Below the pieces are notes generated by a model. That model worked only from the letters and a program-made list of their open reading frames with translations. It made no database searches and was not told where the DNA came from. A stretch of DNA of 64,000 nucleotides from the NCBI RefSeq assembly GCF_000372845.1, contig NZ_KB889963.1:1236146-1300145 (forward strand), written 5' to 3'. A program made the translations under genes and the position numbers. This document shows, piece after piece, positions 56,221-64,000 of the stretch (position 1 is the first letter of the stretch; each line of letters starts with the position of its first letter). This DNA is from Methylocystis rosea SV97. GTDB taxonomy: Bacteria > Pseudomonadota > Alphaproteobacteria > Rhizobiales > Beijerinckiaceae.

Positions 56221-57003
56221 ATGTCCACAAAAGACACTGTCGAACTTTGGAGATCAATCTTCGAGCTGCTCAAGAGTCTCGCGCTGGTCTTCATCGTCGT
56301 TTCTTTTTTCGTCTTTCCGCAGATCGTGCATCGCGCGTTGACGGGCATCGGAGTCGCTGAATTCGACCTGTGGGGCTTCAAGGGCAAGACTGCTCTTGCG
56401 AAGGTCGCCGTAGATCTGCAGGAGTCGCAAGTCGTGCAAAGCGAACTTGCGCAAAAGCTCAGAACATCCGACGAAAAGCTCAAAATTCTGGCGGCTCAGA
56501 ATGAGGAACTACGACAGCGCCAGCCTTCGCGCGGGCTCGGAGGAAGGTCGGGACCTTATGCGGGCGAGAGTCCTTCGCTGGTGGACGAGGGCGTCCGCGC
56601 AATCCTTGCGCAGAACGGCGACGCGCTGAAACGGGCTGCCGATTTTCAAGCACAGGCCGATAAGGCGTTGTCGCAGAACTCGGCCGCGATCTTTTCGGCG
56701 AAGGAGCTAACGGCGCGCGGCGACTCGCGTTGGATCGTGATTTTTGGCTCCGATGTCACAGAGGACGCCGCGCGCGCCGAAGTGAAGCGGGCGACCGCGC
56801 AAGGATTCGACAACGCTTATATTTGCCTGAAGCGCGGGCGCTATCGCAGCGTCATCGAGTTCAGCGCGCTAGAGGCGGCCACCGCAGCGCTGCCGAAGAT
56901 CCGGTCGTTGAGCGAGACTGCGCGCGACGCTTATGTCGTCAATCTCGGCTCCTGGTGTCCCAGACTCGAAAAGCGCGACGCCGGCTTCATCGAGTGCTCG
57001 TGA
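56221..57003 (+). CDS. Single-pass membrane protein with coiled coil
   Basis: I do not recognise this 260-residue protein. It has one membrane segment (LLKSLALVFIVVSFFVFPQIV, residues 16-36), a short coiled coil near 65-100, and a C-terminal region with WIVIFGSDVTEDAARAEV and a pattern of alternating beta strands and helix that recalls a SPOR fold. This would place a peptidoglycan-binding-like domain outside the membrane, but the match is weak. GGGAGCG precedes the ATG. Confidence 0.6.
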   Translation: MSTKDTVELWRSIFELLKSLALVFIVVSFFVFPQIVHRALTGIGVAEFDLWGFKGKTALAKVAVDLQESQVVQSELAQKLRTSDEKLKILAAQNEELRQRQPSRGLGGRSGPYAGESPSLVDEGVRAILAQNGDALKRAADFQAQADKALSQNSAAIFSAKELTARGDSRWIVIFGSDVTEDAARAEVKRATAQGFDNAYICLKRGRYRSVIEFSALEAATAALPKIRSLSETARDAYVVNLGSWCPRLEKRDAGFIECS

Positions 57004-57005
57004 CG

Positions 57006-58103
57006 TCAAACTCCGGGAAGAACCCCGATTCTCTCCAAGAACCAGTAGACGCCCGCAATCGCGATCAGCGCCGAGGCCACGTAGACGAGCTTTTCGCTGC
57101 GCTTGCCGCCTGTCTGCTTGTCGATCAGGAACAGGATCGGCATGACCGCGAAGACGATGGCGATCTGGCCGAGTTCGACGCCGATGTTGAAAGCGGCGAG
57201 CGCGGGCACGACCCCGCCCTGGGGCACGCCCATCTCGGTCAACGCCGAAGCGAAGCCGAAGCCGTGGATGAAGCCGAATAAGAACGTGTTGCGCCAGCGG
57301 TTGTCGACGTCGCGCGAGAAATAATTCTCCACAGCGACGAAAACGATCGAGGCGGCGATCAGCGCTTCGACCAAGGTCGAGGGCAGCGTGAAGATATTTA
57401 GCGCCGCCAGCGACAGCGTGATCGAATGCGAAATGGTGAAGGCGGTGACGATCTTGACGACCGGCCAAATGCGGGTAGCCCACAGAATGAGGGCGAACAG
57501 GAAGCACAAATGATCGTAGCCGGTGACGATGTGTTCGACGCCGGCTTTGAGAAACTTCCACATCAGCTGTGCGGTGGTCTCCATCGGCTTTGACAGATCG
57601 AGCGGAGGATCGTCGGGGTAGAGCATGGTCTGGCCGGCGTTTTCGCTCCCCTCGAGCGTGACGAGATGCTTTCCCTTTGCGCCCTGCGCGGCGAGGAGCT
57701 TCGTCGCGTCATAGAAGAGCGTGCCGGTCGTTGCGCCGCAGTCGAAGCGCACGACGATGAGCGCGCTGTCCTGGTTGGTGGGGTCTTCGCCGGACTTTTC
57801 GACATTGGCGATGCAGGCGCGGCCTGTCGCATCGCGCATCGCGACACGTTTTTGGACAAATTTGCCGATTTCGGCTTCGAGCGCGCCGGGCGTCGAGAGG
57901 TCGACGCTGGCGCGTTCGCTCATCGTGTCCTGAAACATGCGCTCAAGATCGGTGGCGAGAAAGCCGACCTCGACGGTATAGGTTCGATTGTCCTTGGGAA
58001 GGATTTTACCTGTCGAAATATCGGGCGTATGGGCCATAGCCGGAGCCGCGAGGCCGACGCACAACAAGATTACGGCGGCGACTATCCTGAAAACCCCGGT
58101 CAT
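57006..58103 (-). CDS. HupE/UreJ-family membrane protein
   Basis: This 365-residue protein has a Sec signal (IVAAVILLCVGLAAPAMA), a periplasmic N-terminal domain of about 160 residues, and a C-terminal membrane domain with AGVEHIVTGYDHLCFLFALI and FGFIHGFGFASALTEMG. These His-rich motifs mark the HupE/UreJ_2 family, linked with nickel or cobalt uptake. No hydrogenase or urease gene is near, so the metal role is inferred. ATG 58103 follows GAAGGGAGCG. Confidence 0.85.
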   Translation of the reverse strand: MTGVFRIVAAVILLCVGLAAPAMAHTPDISTGKILPKDNRTYTVEVGFLATDLERMFQDTMSERASVDLSTPGALEAEIGKFVQKRVAMRDATGRACIANVEKSGEDPTNQDSALIVVRFDCGATTGTLFYDATKLLAAQGAKGKHLVTLEGSENAGQTMLYPDDPPLDLSKPMETTAQLMWKFLKAGVEHIVTGYDHLCFLFALILWATRIWPVVKIVTAFTISHSITLSLAALNIFTLPSTLVEALIAASIVFVAVENYFSRDVDNRWRNTFLFGFIHGFGFASALTEMGVPQGGVVPALAAFNIGVELGQIAIVFAVMPILFLIDKQTGGKRSEKLVYVASALIAIAGVYWFLERIGVLPGV

Positions 58104-58288
58104 ACGCGCTCCCTTCGTTCGTGGCCGCGCAACATGCCAAACGCCGCTGCGCTGGACAAGACAGCGGAAGCGGGAGCGTTCTGCCGGCGGCGCCTCGGCG
58201 CCCGCCATGCGTAGGCTTCGCGCCGCGCGGCCGTTGCGGCCGGGAAGCGCCGGGCCGGCGCTCGCGTGAGATTCTGAGCTGGTGGGAT

Positions 58289-58373
58289 TGGTGGGGGAAG
58301 TAGGACTCGAACCTACGAAGGCTTAGCCAGCGGATTTACAGTCCGCCCCCTTTGCCGCTCGGGACATTCCCCC
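58289..58373 (-). tRNA. tRNA-Tyr (anticodon GTA)
   Basis: The reverse strand folds into a cloverleaf: acceptor GGGGGAA with TTCCCCC, anticodon loop CTGTAAA (GTA), a long variable arm typical of bacterial tRNA-Tyr, T-loop GTTCGAGTC and encoded CCA at 58289-58291. Length is 85 bases. Confidence 0.95.
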
Positions 58374-58564
58374 ATCGTCTCGCAAAGAGACGGCGGCCGC
58401 GATGAAGCGGCCGATGCAGCGGCATATGCGGCCCCTGCGGCGCAGTGTCAACCTTAAACTCCCCGGCAGGCCGGGGGCGAGGCTGAGCCCCGCTCGAGCG
58501 CGAATTTGCTCCCCGATGGGACGCCAGAACTCGCGCAGAGGCCTTGCGACGCGAATGCAGGCGC

Positions 58565-58963
58565 TCAAGCTGGCGAATCGGCGGCGGCCGCGCCGGCGGT
58601 CAGCTGCGCCAGCTCGACGTCGGAGAAAAGCCGCGAACGCGTCAGGAACCGCAGCCCCGTGCCATTGTCGAGCGAGAACATGCCCCCTTGGCCCGGCACC
58701 ACGTCGATGACGAGCTGCGTATGTTTCCAGTAATCGAATTGCGCCGCGCCGATGTAGAAGGGCGCGCCGCCGATCTCGCCGAGCAGAACGTCGCCGTCGC
58801 CGACGAGGAATTCCCCTTGCGGATAGCACATCGGCGCCGAGCCGTCGCAGCAGCCGCCCGATTGGTGGAAGAGGACCGCGCCATGTTCGCCGCGCAGCTG
58901 CGCGATGAGATCCAGCGCCCCCTGCGTCGCGATGACTCTCGCGGGTTTGACTGTCGTCGTCAT
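58565..58963 (-). CDS. DUF779 protein
   Basis: This 132-residue protein has the DUF779 hallmarks LFHQSGGCCDGSAPMC and FYIGAAQFDYWKHTQL. DUF779 genes are usually found next to acetaldehyde dehydrogenase genes, as here. The Cys pair suggests metal binding. A strong ribosome site, GGGAGGGGCG, precedes the ATG. It follows the aldehyde dehydrogenase gene on the same strand, with a palindromic repeat in between. Confidence 0.9.
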   Translation of the reverse strand: MTTTVKPARVIATQGALDLIAQLRGEHGAVLFHQSGGCCDGSAPMCYPQGEFLVGDGDVLLGEIGGAPFYIGAAQFDYWKHTQLVIDVVPGQGGMFSLDNGTGLRFLTRSRLFSDVELAQLTAGAAAADSPA

Positions 58964-58975
58964 CGCCCCTCCCTG

Positions 58976-59026
58976 TCCCTCCCCCCACTCCCTCTCCCGC
59001 GAAGCGGGGGAGGGCTGGGGAGGGGG
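58976..59026. repeat. GC-rich palindromic repeat
   Basis: CCCCCACTCCCTCTCCCGC faces GCGGGGGAGGGCTGGGGAGGG with a central GAA loop. Same type of CCTCTCCCGC palindrome as 7206-7229 and 11321-11362. It lies between the dehydrogenase and DUF779 genes and could affect relative expression. Confidence 0.6.
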
Positions 59027-60544
59027 TTAAAAGAACCCCAGCTTCTTTTCGCTGTAGCTCACCAGCATGTTCTTCGTCTGCTGATAGTGATCGAGCATCA
59101 TCCTGTGATTCTCGCGGCCGATGCCTGACTGCTTGTAGCCGCCGAAAGCCGCATGCGCCGGATAGGCGTGGTAGCAGTTCACCCAGACGCGCCCCGCCTG
59201 AATGGCGCGGCCGAAGCGATAGCAGCGGTTGGCCTCGCGGCTCCACACGCCGGCGCCAAGGCCGTAGAGCGTATCATTGGCAATGGCCAAGGCCTCGTCG
59301 TCGTCCTTGAAGGTCGTCACCGACACGACGGGCCCAAAAATCTCCTCCTGGAACACGCGCATCCGATTATGGCCTTCGAGCACGGTCGGCTTCACATAGA
59401 AGCCGCCGGCGAGTTCGCCCGCGAGCGAATTGCGCTCGCCGCCGGCCAGCACCTTCGCGCCCTCCTGTTTGCCGATGTCGATATAGCTGAGAATCTTTTC
59501 GAGCTGCTCGGAAGAGGCCTGCGCGCCGATCATGGTTTCGGGGTCGAGCGGATTGCCCTGCTTGATCTCGCCGACGCGCTTCAAGGCGCGCTCCATGAAG
59601 CGATCGTAGATCTTCTCATGCACCAGCGCGCGGCTGGGGCAGGTGCAGACCTCGCCCTGATTGAGCGCGAACATGACGAAGCCCTCGATCGCCTTGTCGA
59701 GATAGTCGTCGTCCTCGCGGGCGACGTCCTCGAAGAAGATGTTGGGCGACTTGCCGCCAAGCTCCAGCGTTACCGGAATGAGGTTCTGGCTGGCGTATTG
59801 CATGATGAGCCGGCCGGTTGTCGTCTCGCCGGTAAAGGCGATCTTGGCGATCCGGTTCGACGAGGCGAGCGGTTTGCCGGCCTCCAGCCCAAAGCCGTTG
59901 ACGATGTTGAGCACGCCCTTGGGAAGAAGCTCGCCGATAAGCTCCGCCCAGACGAGAATGCTTGCGGGCGTCTGCTCGGCCGGCTTGATGACGACGCAAT
60001 TTCCGGCGGCGAGCGCCGGCGCAAGCTTCCAAACGGCCATCAGAATCGGGAAGTTCCAGGGGATGATCTGGCCGACGACGCCGAGCGGCTCATGGAAATG
60101 ATAGGCGATGGTGTCGTGGTCGATTTCCGAGATGCCCCCTTCCTGGGCGCGAATGGCGCCGGCGAAATAGCGGAAGTGATCGATCGCGAGCGGAATGTCG
60201 GCGGCGCTCGTCTCGCGGATCGGCTTGCCATTGTCCCAGGTTTCGGCGGCGGCGAGGAGACCGAGATTGGCCTCCATCACATCGGCGATGCGGTTGAGGA
60301 TGATGGCGCGTTCCGTCGGGCTCGTCTTGCCCCAGGCGTCTTTGGCGGCATGGGCGGCGTCGAGCGCGGCCTCGACGTCGTCCTTGTCGGACCGCGCGAT
60401 CTCGCAAACCTTCTGGCCGGTGATCGGCGAGACATTGTCGAAGACGCGGCCGGACTTCGCGTCCGCCCATGCGCCATTGATGAAATTGCCGTAGCGCGGT
60501 TTGAACGGCGGTTTGAGCGCGGCGAAAGTTTCATGCTTGGTCAT
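59027..60544 (-). CDS. NAD-dependent aldehyde dehydrogenase, acetaldehyde type
   Basis: This 505-residue aldehyde dehydrogenase has the catalytic Cys in [14 protein letters not shown], the Glu in [12 protein letters not shown], and [17 protein letters not shown] in the cofactor domain. Its end, [15 protein letters not shown], is the signature of the ExaC/AcoD acetaldehyde dehydrogenase subgroup, which pairs with DUF779. It may oxidise acetaldehyde or other short aldehydes. GAGGAACG precedes the ATG. Confidence 0.92.
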   Translation of the reverse strand: MTKHETFAALKPPFKPRYGNFINGAWADAKSGRVFDNVSPITGQKVCEIARSDKDDVEAALDAAHAAKDAWGKTSPTERAIILNRIADVMEANLGLLAAAETWDNGKPIRETSAADIPLAIDHFRYFAGAIRAQEGGISEIDHDTIAYHFHEPLGVVGQIIPWNFPILMAVWKLAPALAAGNCVVIKPAEQTPASILVWAELIGELLPKGVLNIVNGFGLEAGKPLASSNRIAKIAFTGETTTGRLIMQYASQNLIPVTLELGGKSPNIFFEDVAREDDDYLDKAIEGFVMFALNQGEVCTCPSRALVHEKIYDRFMERALKRVGEIKQGNPLDPETMIGAQASSEQLEKILSYIDIGKQEGAKVLAGGERNSLAGELAGGFYVKPTVLEGHNRMRVFQEEIFGPVVSVTTFKDDDEALAIANDTLYGLGAGVWSREANRCYRFGRAIQAGRVWVNCYHAYPAHAAFGGYKQSGIGRENHRMMLDHYQQTKNMLVSYSEKKLGFF

Positions 60545-60656
60545 GGGGCGTTCCTCGCGTTTCCGCAGCGGCGGTTTTTTCTTTGAGAAGGTAGTTGGAG
60601 CGCGGCGTTACGCCAAGTGCCCTGCGCCAAAGCGCCAAGTGCCCGAGCCGAGTTGT

Positions 60657-61286
60657 CTAGTCCAGACGCGCCTTCGCCAGCGCCTGGAACGCCCGGGCGC
60701 GATGCGACAGCGCCTGCGAGCCATCGCCGGGCAGCGCATGTTTTTCCGCCGACATCATCTCGCCGAAGGTCTTGTCGAGCCCATCCGGCCTAAAGATCGG
60801 ATCATAGCCGAAGCCCTTCTCGCCCTTGGGCGGAAAGACCAGAACCCCGTCCACCCGGCCCTCGAACTGCTCGACATGCCCGTCGGGCCAGACGACGGCG
60901 AGCGCGCAGGTAAAATGCGCGCGATAGGGCGGCGCGGCGCCGCGCGCCTCGAGCTCGCGCTCGACGCGGACGCAGGCGGCCTTGAAGTCGCGGTCCTCCC
61001 CCGCCCAGCGCGCCGAATAGACGCCGGGGGCGCCGTCGAGAGCGTCGACGCAGAGACCGGAGTCGTCCGCGAAAGCGGGCAGGCCCGAGGCCATGGCGGC
61101 GGCGCGCGCCTTTAAAAGCGCGTTGCCGGCGAAGCTCTGTTCGGTCTCTTCGGGCTCCTCGAGGCCGAGTTCTCCGGCGGAAACCGCCTCGACGCCATGC
61201 GGCTCGAGCAATTGCCTGAGTTCCCAAAGTTTCCCGGGATTATGCGTGGCGATGACGAGCCTGCCGGCGATTTTGCGCGGATCCAT
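60657..61286 (-). CDS. rdgB: XTP/dITP pyrophosphatase RdgB
   Basis: This 209-residue HAM1-family enzyme removes non-canonical purine triphosphates. Signatures are [17 protein letters not shown], the [20 protein letters not shown] active site and [23 protein letters not shown] 61286 has GGGAGGAAATC upstream. It is divergent from the sigma-54 regulator across a 280-base gap. Confidence 0.94.
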   Translation of the reverse strand: MDPRKIAGRLVIATHNPGKLWELRQLLEPHGVEAVSAGELGLEEPEETEQSFAGNALLKARAAAMASGLPAFADDSGLCVDALDGAPGVYSARWAGEDRDFKAACVRVERELEARGAAPPYRAHFTCALAVVWPDGHVEQFEGRVDGVLVFPPKGEKGFGYDPIFRPDGLDKTFGEMMSAEKHALPGDGSQALSHRARAFQALAKARLD

Positions 61287-61566
61287 CAGATTTCCTCCCG
61301 CCGCGCGGCGCCTGGCGCGCCGGCGGGGCGTCGCCATAGCGCTGATATCTCCATAACTTGCAGCGATTTGCCGCCAAATCGCCAAGATCGCCCTCTGGGG
61401 GTCTTGGTCGACGGGTCGGAAGGCGCTACAAAGTTTTGTCTTGGCGCGGTTAACCCCGCCTTTACTATGCTTGGCAACGATTGAGGAGCCGCCGAGACGG
61501 TTCCGGACGCGCCAAGCGCGACGCGGCGATTTCGCCGCTCGATTATCCCGGAATGCAAGGGAAGAA

Positions 61567-63069
61567 ATGACCTCGACCGTTCTCATTGCCGACGACGATC
61601 CCGTTCAGCGTCGTCTGCTGGAAGCTATGACGCGGCGATTTGGTTACGAGACCGAGACCGTCGAAAGCGGCGAACAGGCGATCGCGCGGCTGACGCAGCC
61701 TGGCGCCAAGCCCATAGCGCTGCTCATTCTGGACCTCGTCATGCCTGACCTCGACGGCATGGGCGTGCTCACCCGGATGCGCGACATGAAGCTCGCGACG
61801 CCGGTGATCGTGCAGACCGCGCATGGATCGATCGAGGCGGTCATTTCCGCGATGCGCGCCGGCGCTCATGACTTTGTGGTTAAGCCGGTCGGCGCGGAAC
61901 GTCTGCAAATATCGATCAAGAACGCGCTCTCCGCCGATGCGCTCGCCGACGAGGTGCGCCGCATTAGCCGCCGGGCGCAGGGCGCGCTGACATTCAAGGA
62001 CCTCGTCTCGCGCAGCGACGACATGGAGCGCGTGATCCGGCTCGGCCAGCGCGCGGCTCATTCCTCCATTCCGGTGTTGCTCGAAGGCGAGTCGGGCGTC
62101 GGCAAGGAGATCGTGGCGCGCGCCATCCAGGGCGCGTCGGATCGCAAAGGCAAGCCCTTCGTCACCGTCAACTGCGGCGCATTGCCGGCCAATCTCGTCG
62201 AATCGATTCTCTTCGGCCATGAGAAGGGCGCCTTCACCGGCGCCACCGAGAAGCACAGCGGCAAATTCGTTGAGGCGAACGGGGGGACGCTGTTTCTCGA
62301 CGAGATCGGCGAGCTGCCGCTCGACATTCAGGTGAAGTTGCTGCGCGCGCTGCAGGAAGGCGAAATCGATCCCGTCGGCGCCAAGCGCGCGATCCGGGTC
62401 GATATTCGACTGATCTCGGCGACCAATCAAAATCTCATCGATCTCGTCAAACGCGGGCTGTTTCGCGAGGACCTTTTCTATCGCCTCAACGTCTTCCCGA
62501 TCAACATTCCGCCGCTGCGCGGTCGCCGCGAGGACGTCGCCGATCTCGCCAGGCGGTTTGCGGCGCGCTTCGCCGCCGAGGAAGGCCGCAACATCCGCGG
62601 CGTGACGTCGGAAGCGCTGTCGCTGCTGACGAGCTATGACTGGCCGGGCAACGTCCGCCAGTTGGAGAACGCCGTCTTTCGCGCCGTCGTGCTCGCCGAC
62701 GGCGACGAGCTGACGGTCGCCGAATTTCCGCAGATCGCCGCCCATGTCGAAGGCTATGAAGTGCGCGTGCCGCCCGCGCCCGCGCCGGGAGCGCCCGGGA
62801 CGGCGCCGCGCGAACGCGAGATCGTCCGCGTCGAGATCCGCGATCCGAATGCGATGTCGCTGATTGGATCGAACGGCGAAATGCGCACGCTCGAGGACAT
62901 CGAGACCGCGACGATCCGCTTCGCCTTGACGCATTACCGCGGCCAGATGTCGGAAATTGCGCGACGGCTCGGGATCGGCCGCTCGACGCTCTATCGGAAG
63001 ATGAAGGAATATGGACTCGAAGAAGGGACGGAAAGCGAACCCGAGCCATCGGGAACGCTGGTCGCTTAG
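61567..63069 (+). CDS. Sigma-54-dependent response regulator, NtrC family
   Basis: This 500-residue protein has a receiver domain (phospho-acceptor D56 in [10 protein letters not shown]), an AAA+ domain with GESGVGKE, the sigma-54 contact GAFTGA and [12 protein letters not shown], then a Fis-like HTH ([19 protein letters not shown]). It activates sigma-54 promoters upon phosphorylation. A partner kinase is not in the window. Target genes are unknown. The ATG at 61567 follows AAGGGAAGA. Confidence 0.93.
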   Translation: MTSTVLIADDDPVQRRLLEAMTRRFGYETETVESGEQAIARLTQPGAKPIALLILDLVMPDLDGMGVLTRMRDMKLATPVIVQTAHGSIEAVISAMRAGAHDFVVKPVGAERLQISIKNALSADALADEVRRISRRAQGALTFKDLVSRSDDMERVIRLGQRAAHSSIPVLLEGESGVGKEIVARAIQGASDRKGKPFVTVNCGALPANLVESILFGHEKGAFTGATEKHSGKFVEANGGTLFLDEIGELPLDIQVKLLRALQEGEIDPVGAKRAIRVDIRLISATNQNLIDLVKRGLFREDLFYRLNVFPINIPPLRGRREDVADLARRFAARFAAEEGRNIRGVTSEALSLLTSYDWPGNVRQLENAVFRAVVLADGDELTVAEFPQIAAHVEGYEVRVPPAPAPGAPGTAPREREIVRVEIRDPNAMSLIGSNGEMRTLEDIETATIRFALTHYRGQMSEIARRLGIGRSTLYRKMKEYGLEEGTESEPEPSGTLVA

Positions 63070-63105
63070 TCGCGGAGCGCAAACTTCCGTCAGTGCGAGG
63101 GTTTC

Positions 63106-63582
63106 ATGACACTATTCGACATCGAAGCGACAACGATCGACGGCCAGCCGAAGAAGCTTGCCGATTACGCCGGCAAGGCCATGCTGATCGTCAATGTCGC
63201 GAGCCGATGCGGATTCACGCCGCAATACGCCGGGCTCGAAGCGCTGTACCGCAAATTCGCCGATCGGGGATTTGTCGTCTTGGGCTTTCCCTGCAATCAG
63301 TTTGGCGCGCAGGAGCCGGGCTCCGAGAAGGAGATCGCATCGTTCTGTTCGGCGAATTACGACGTCACCTTTCCACTGTTCGGCAAGGTCGACGTCAATG
63401 GAGAAAAAGCGCATCCGCTCTATCGCCTGCTCAAGCGCGAGGCGCCGGGAATTCTCGGATCCGAAGCGATCAAATGGAACTTCACGAAATTTCTCGTCGA
63501 CCGCGAGGGGCATGTCGTGAAGCGTTACGCGCCGACCGACACGCCCGAGCAGATCGCGAAGGACGTTGAGGCGCTGCTGTGA
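63106..63582 (+). CDS. Glutathione peroxidase (Cys type)
   Basis: This 158-residue enzyme reduces hydroperoxides. The peroxidatic C35 is in NVASRCGFTPQYAGLE; the conserved Gln and Trp are in GFPCNQFGAQEPGS and KWNFTKFLVD. Physiological donor may be thioredoxin or glutathione. It overlaps the next gene's GTG by 4 bases. Confidence 0.94.
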   Translation: MTLFDIEATTIDGQPKKLADYAGKAMLIVNVASRCGFTPQYAGLEALYRKFADRGFVVLGFPCNQFGAQEPGSEKEIASFCSANYDVTFPLFGKVDVNGEKAHPLYRLLKREAPGILGSEAIKWNFTKFLVDREGHVVKRYAPTDTPEQIAKDVEALL

Positions 63583-63860
63583 CCGCCATCGACGCGCGCA
63601 TGATTGAAGACGGCGATCCGCTCGTCTTCGAGGTGACGGCGCGCGATCAGGGAAGCGAGACGCAGCATCGCGTCACGCTCTCGCGAAAGGATCTACTGCG
63701 GCTCGGCGGCGGCGCCGATGCGCAAAAATTTATAGACGCCGCGTTCCGCTTTCTGCTCGACCGCGAAGCAAAGGAGAGCATTCTCGCGCGCTTCGACATG
63801 AGCGTCGTCGCTGGCTATTTCCCGGAGTTCGAGCAAAAGCTGCCGGAATATCTTGCTTGA
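63579..63860 (+). CDS. Small protein coupled to glutathione peroxidase
   Basis: I do not recognise this 93-residue protein. It begins at a GTG overlapping the peroxidase stop (GTGA) and so is translationally coupled. It has a beta-rich first half (LVFEVTARDQGSETQHRVTL) and a helical second half with AAFRFLLDREAKESILARFD. No signal peptide is seen. Confidence 0.65.
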   Translation: MTAIDARMIEDGDPLVFEVTARDQGSETQHRVTLSRKDLLRLGGGADAQKFIDAAFRFLLDREAKESILARFDMSVVAGYFPEFEQKLPEYLA

Positions 63861-63898
63861 AGCGTCATGCGGATTCCGGCTGATCCGTTCGCTTGGGC

Positions 63899-64000
63899 CG
63901 TGTCATTCCCGGCAGGCCGAAGGCCTGACCGGGAATCCAGAGCCGATCCAGAAAACTGGTCTTGCTCTGGATTCCCGATCGCGCGCTACGCGCGCGTCGG
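63899..64000. repeat. Dispersed palindromic repeat, cut by window edge
   Basis: ATTCCCGG...CCGGGAAT around GCAGGCCGAAGGCCTGA forms one hairpin, then CCAGAGC and a later GCTCTGG pair across, followed by CGCGCG...CGCGCG symmetry. It is noncoding, follows the small gene and runs off the right end. It differs in sequence from family A. Confidence 0.6.

Overview
The window is chromosomal DNA from a GC-rich alphaproteobacterium. The dnaK-dnaJ-pmtA-pyrF gene order, an alphaproteobacterial-type ornithine/lysine decarboxylase, a Tat-exported OpgD, a class I PHA synthase and a large hopanoid gene set all point to Hyphomicrobiales (Rhizobiales). The dispersed repeats and overall content suggest a Methylocystis/Methylosinus-like bacterium, but no methane- or methanol-oxidation gene lies here, so this placement is tentative. 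I see no rRNA, CRISPR array, transposase or integrase.

Layout. 0-12.3 kb: housekeeping and envelope genes (flavoprotein, DUF411 protein, creatininase family, OpgD, decarboxylase with a long leader, GNAT, PAP2 phosphatase, aminopeptidase P, PrmA), with two dispersed repeat families between them. 12.4-16.6 kb: an unusual cassette of a TRAFAC-like GTPase, a protein resembling GTPase-associated protein 1 (GAP1), and a large membrane coiled-coil protein. 16.9-21.1 kb: hopanoid locus 1 (hpnH, hpnG, shc) with an XRE regulator just upstream of shc. 21.2-24.4 kb: two Rieske ferredoxins, two unknown proteins, tRNA-Leu with a partial copy of itself, and gpt. 24.4-34.5 kb: CinA-like protein, map, radC, an MFS transporter, add, rlmE, an SbmA-like ABC transporter, an IHF-alpha-like protein, a nitrilase and a TetR regulator. 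34.5-38.7 kb: an RND efflux pump. 39-43 kb: dnaK, dnaJ and a phospholipid N-methyltransferase.

43.0-45.5 kb is an AT-richer insertion. It carries a divergent but intact pyrF and a P63C-domain gene, and at its right edge lies a 44-codon in-frame C-terminal remnant of a native-looking pyrF. 45.6-50.2 kb: chaB and hopanoid locus 2 (hpnB-hpnC-hpnD-hpnE), which makes squalene for the cyclase in locus 1. 50.2-64 kb: an APC permease, a SmbP-like metal-binding protein, a DUF3775 protein, alanine dehydrogenase, PHA synthase, a HupE-like protein, tRNA-Tyr, a DUF779/aldehyde dehydrogenase pair, rdgB, a sigma-54 response regulator and glutathione peroxidase.

Taken together, locus 2 (C30 isoprenoid condensation and dehydroxylation) and locus 1 (cyclisation, adenosyl addition, adenine removal) give a route from farnesyl diphosphate to ribosylhopane. 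The strongest candidates for something undescribed are the GTPase cassette, the pyrF replacement insertion, and the tRNA-Leu fragment that brackets a ferredoxin gene.
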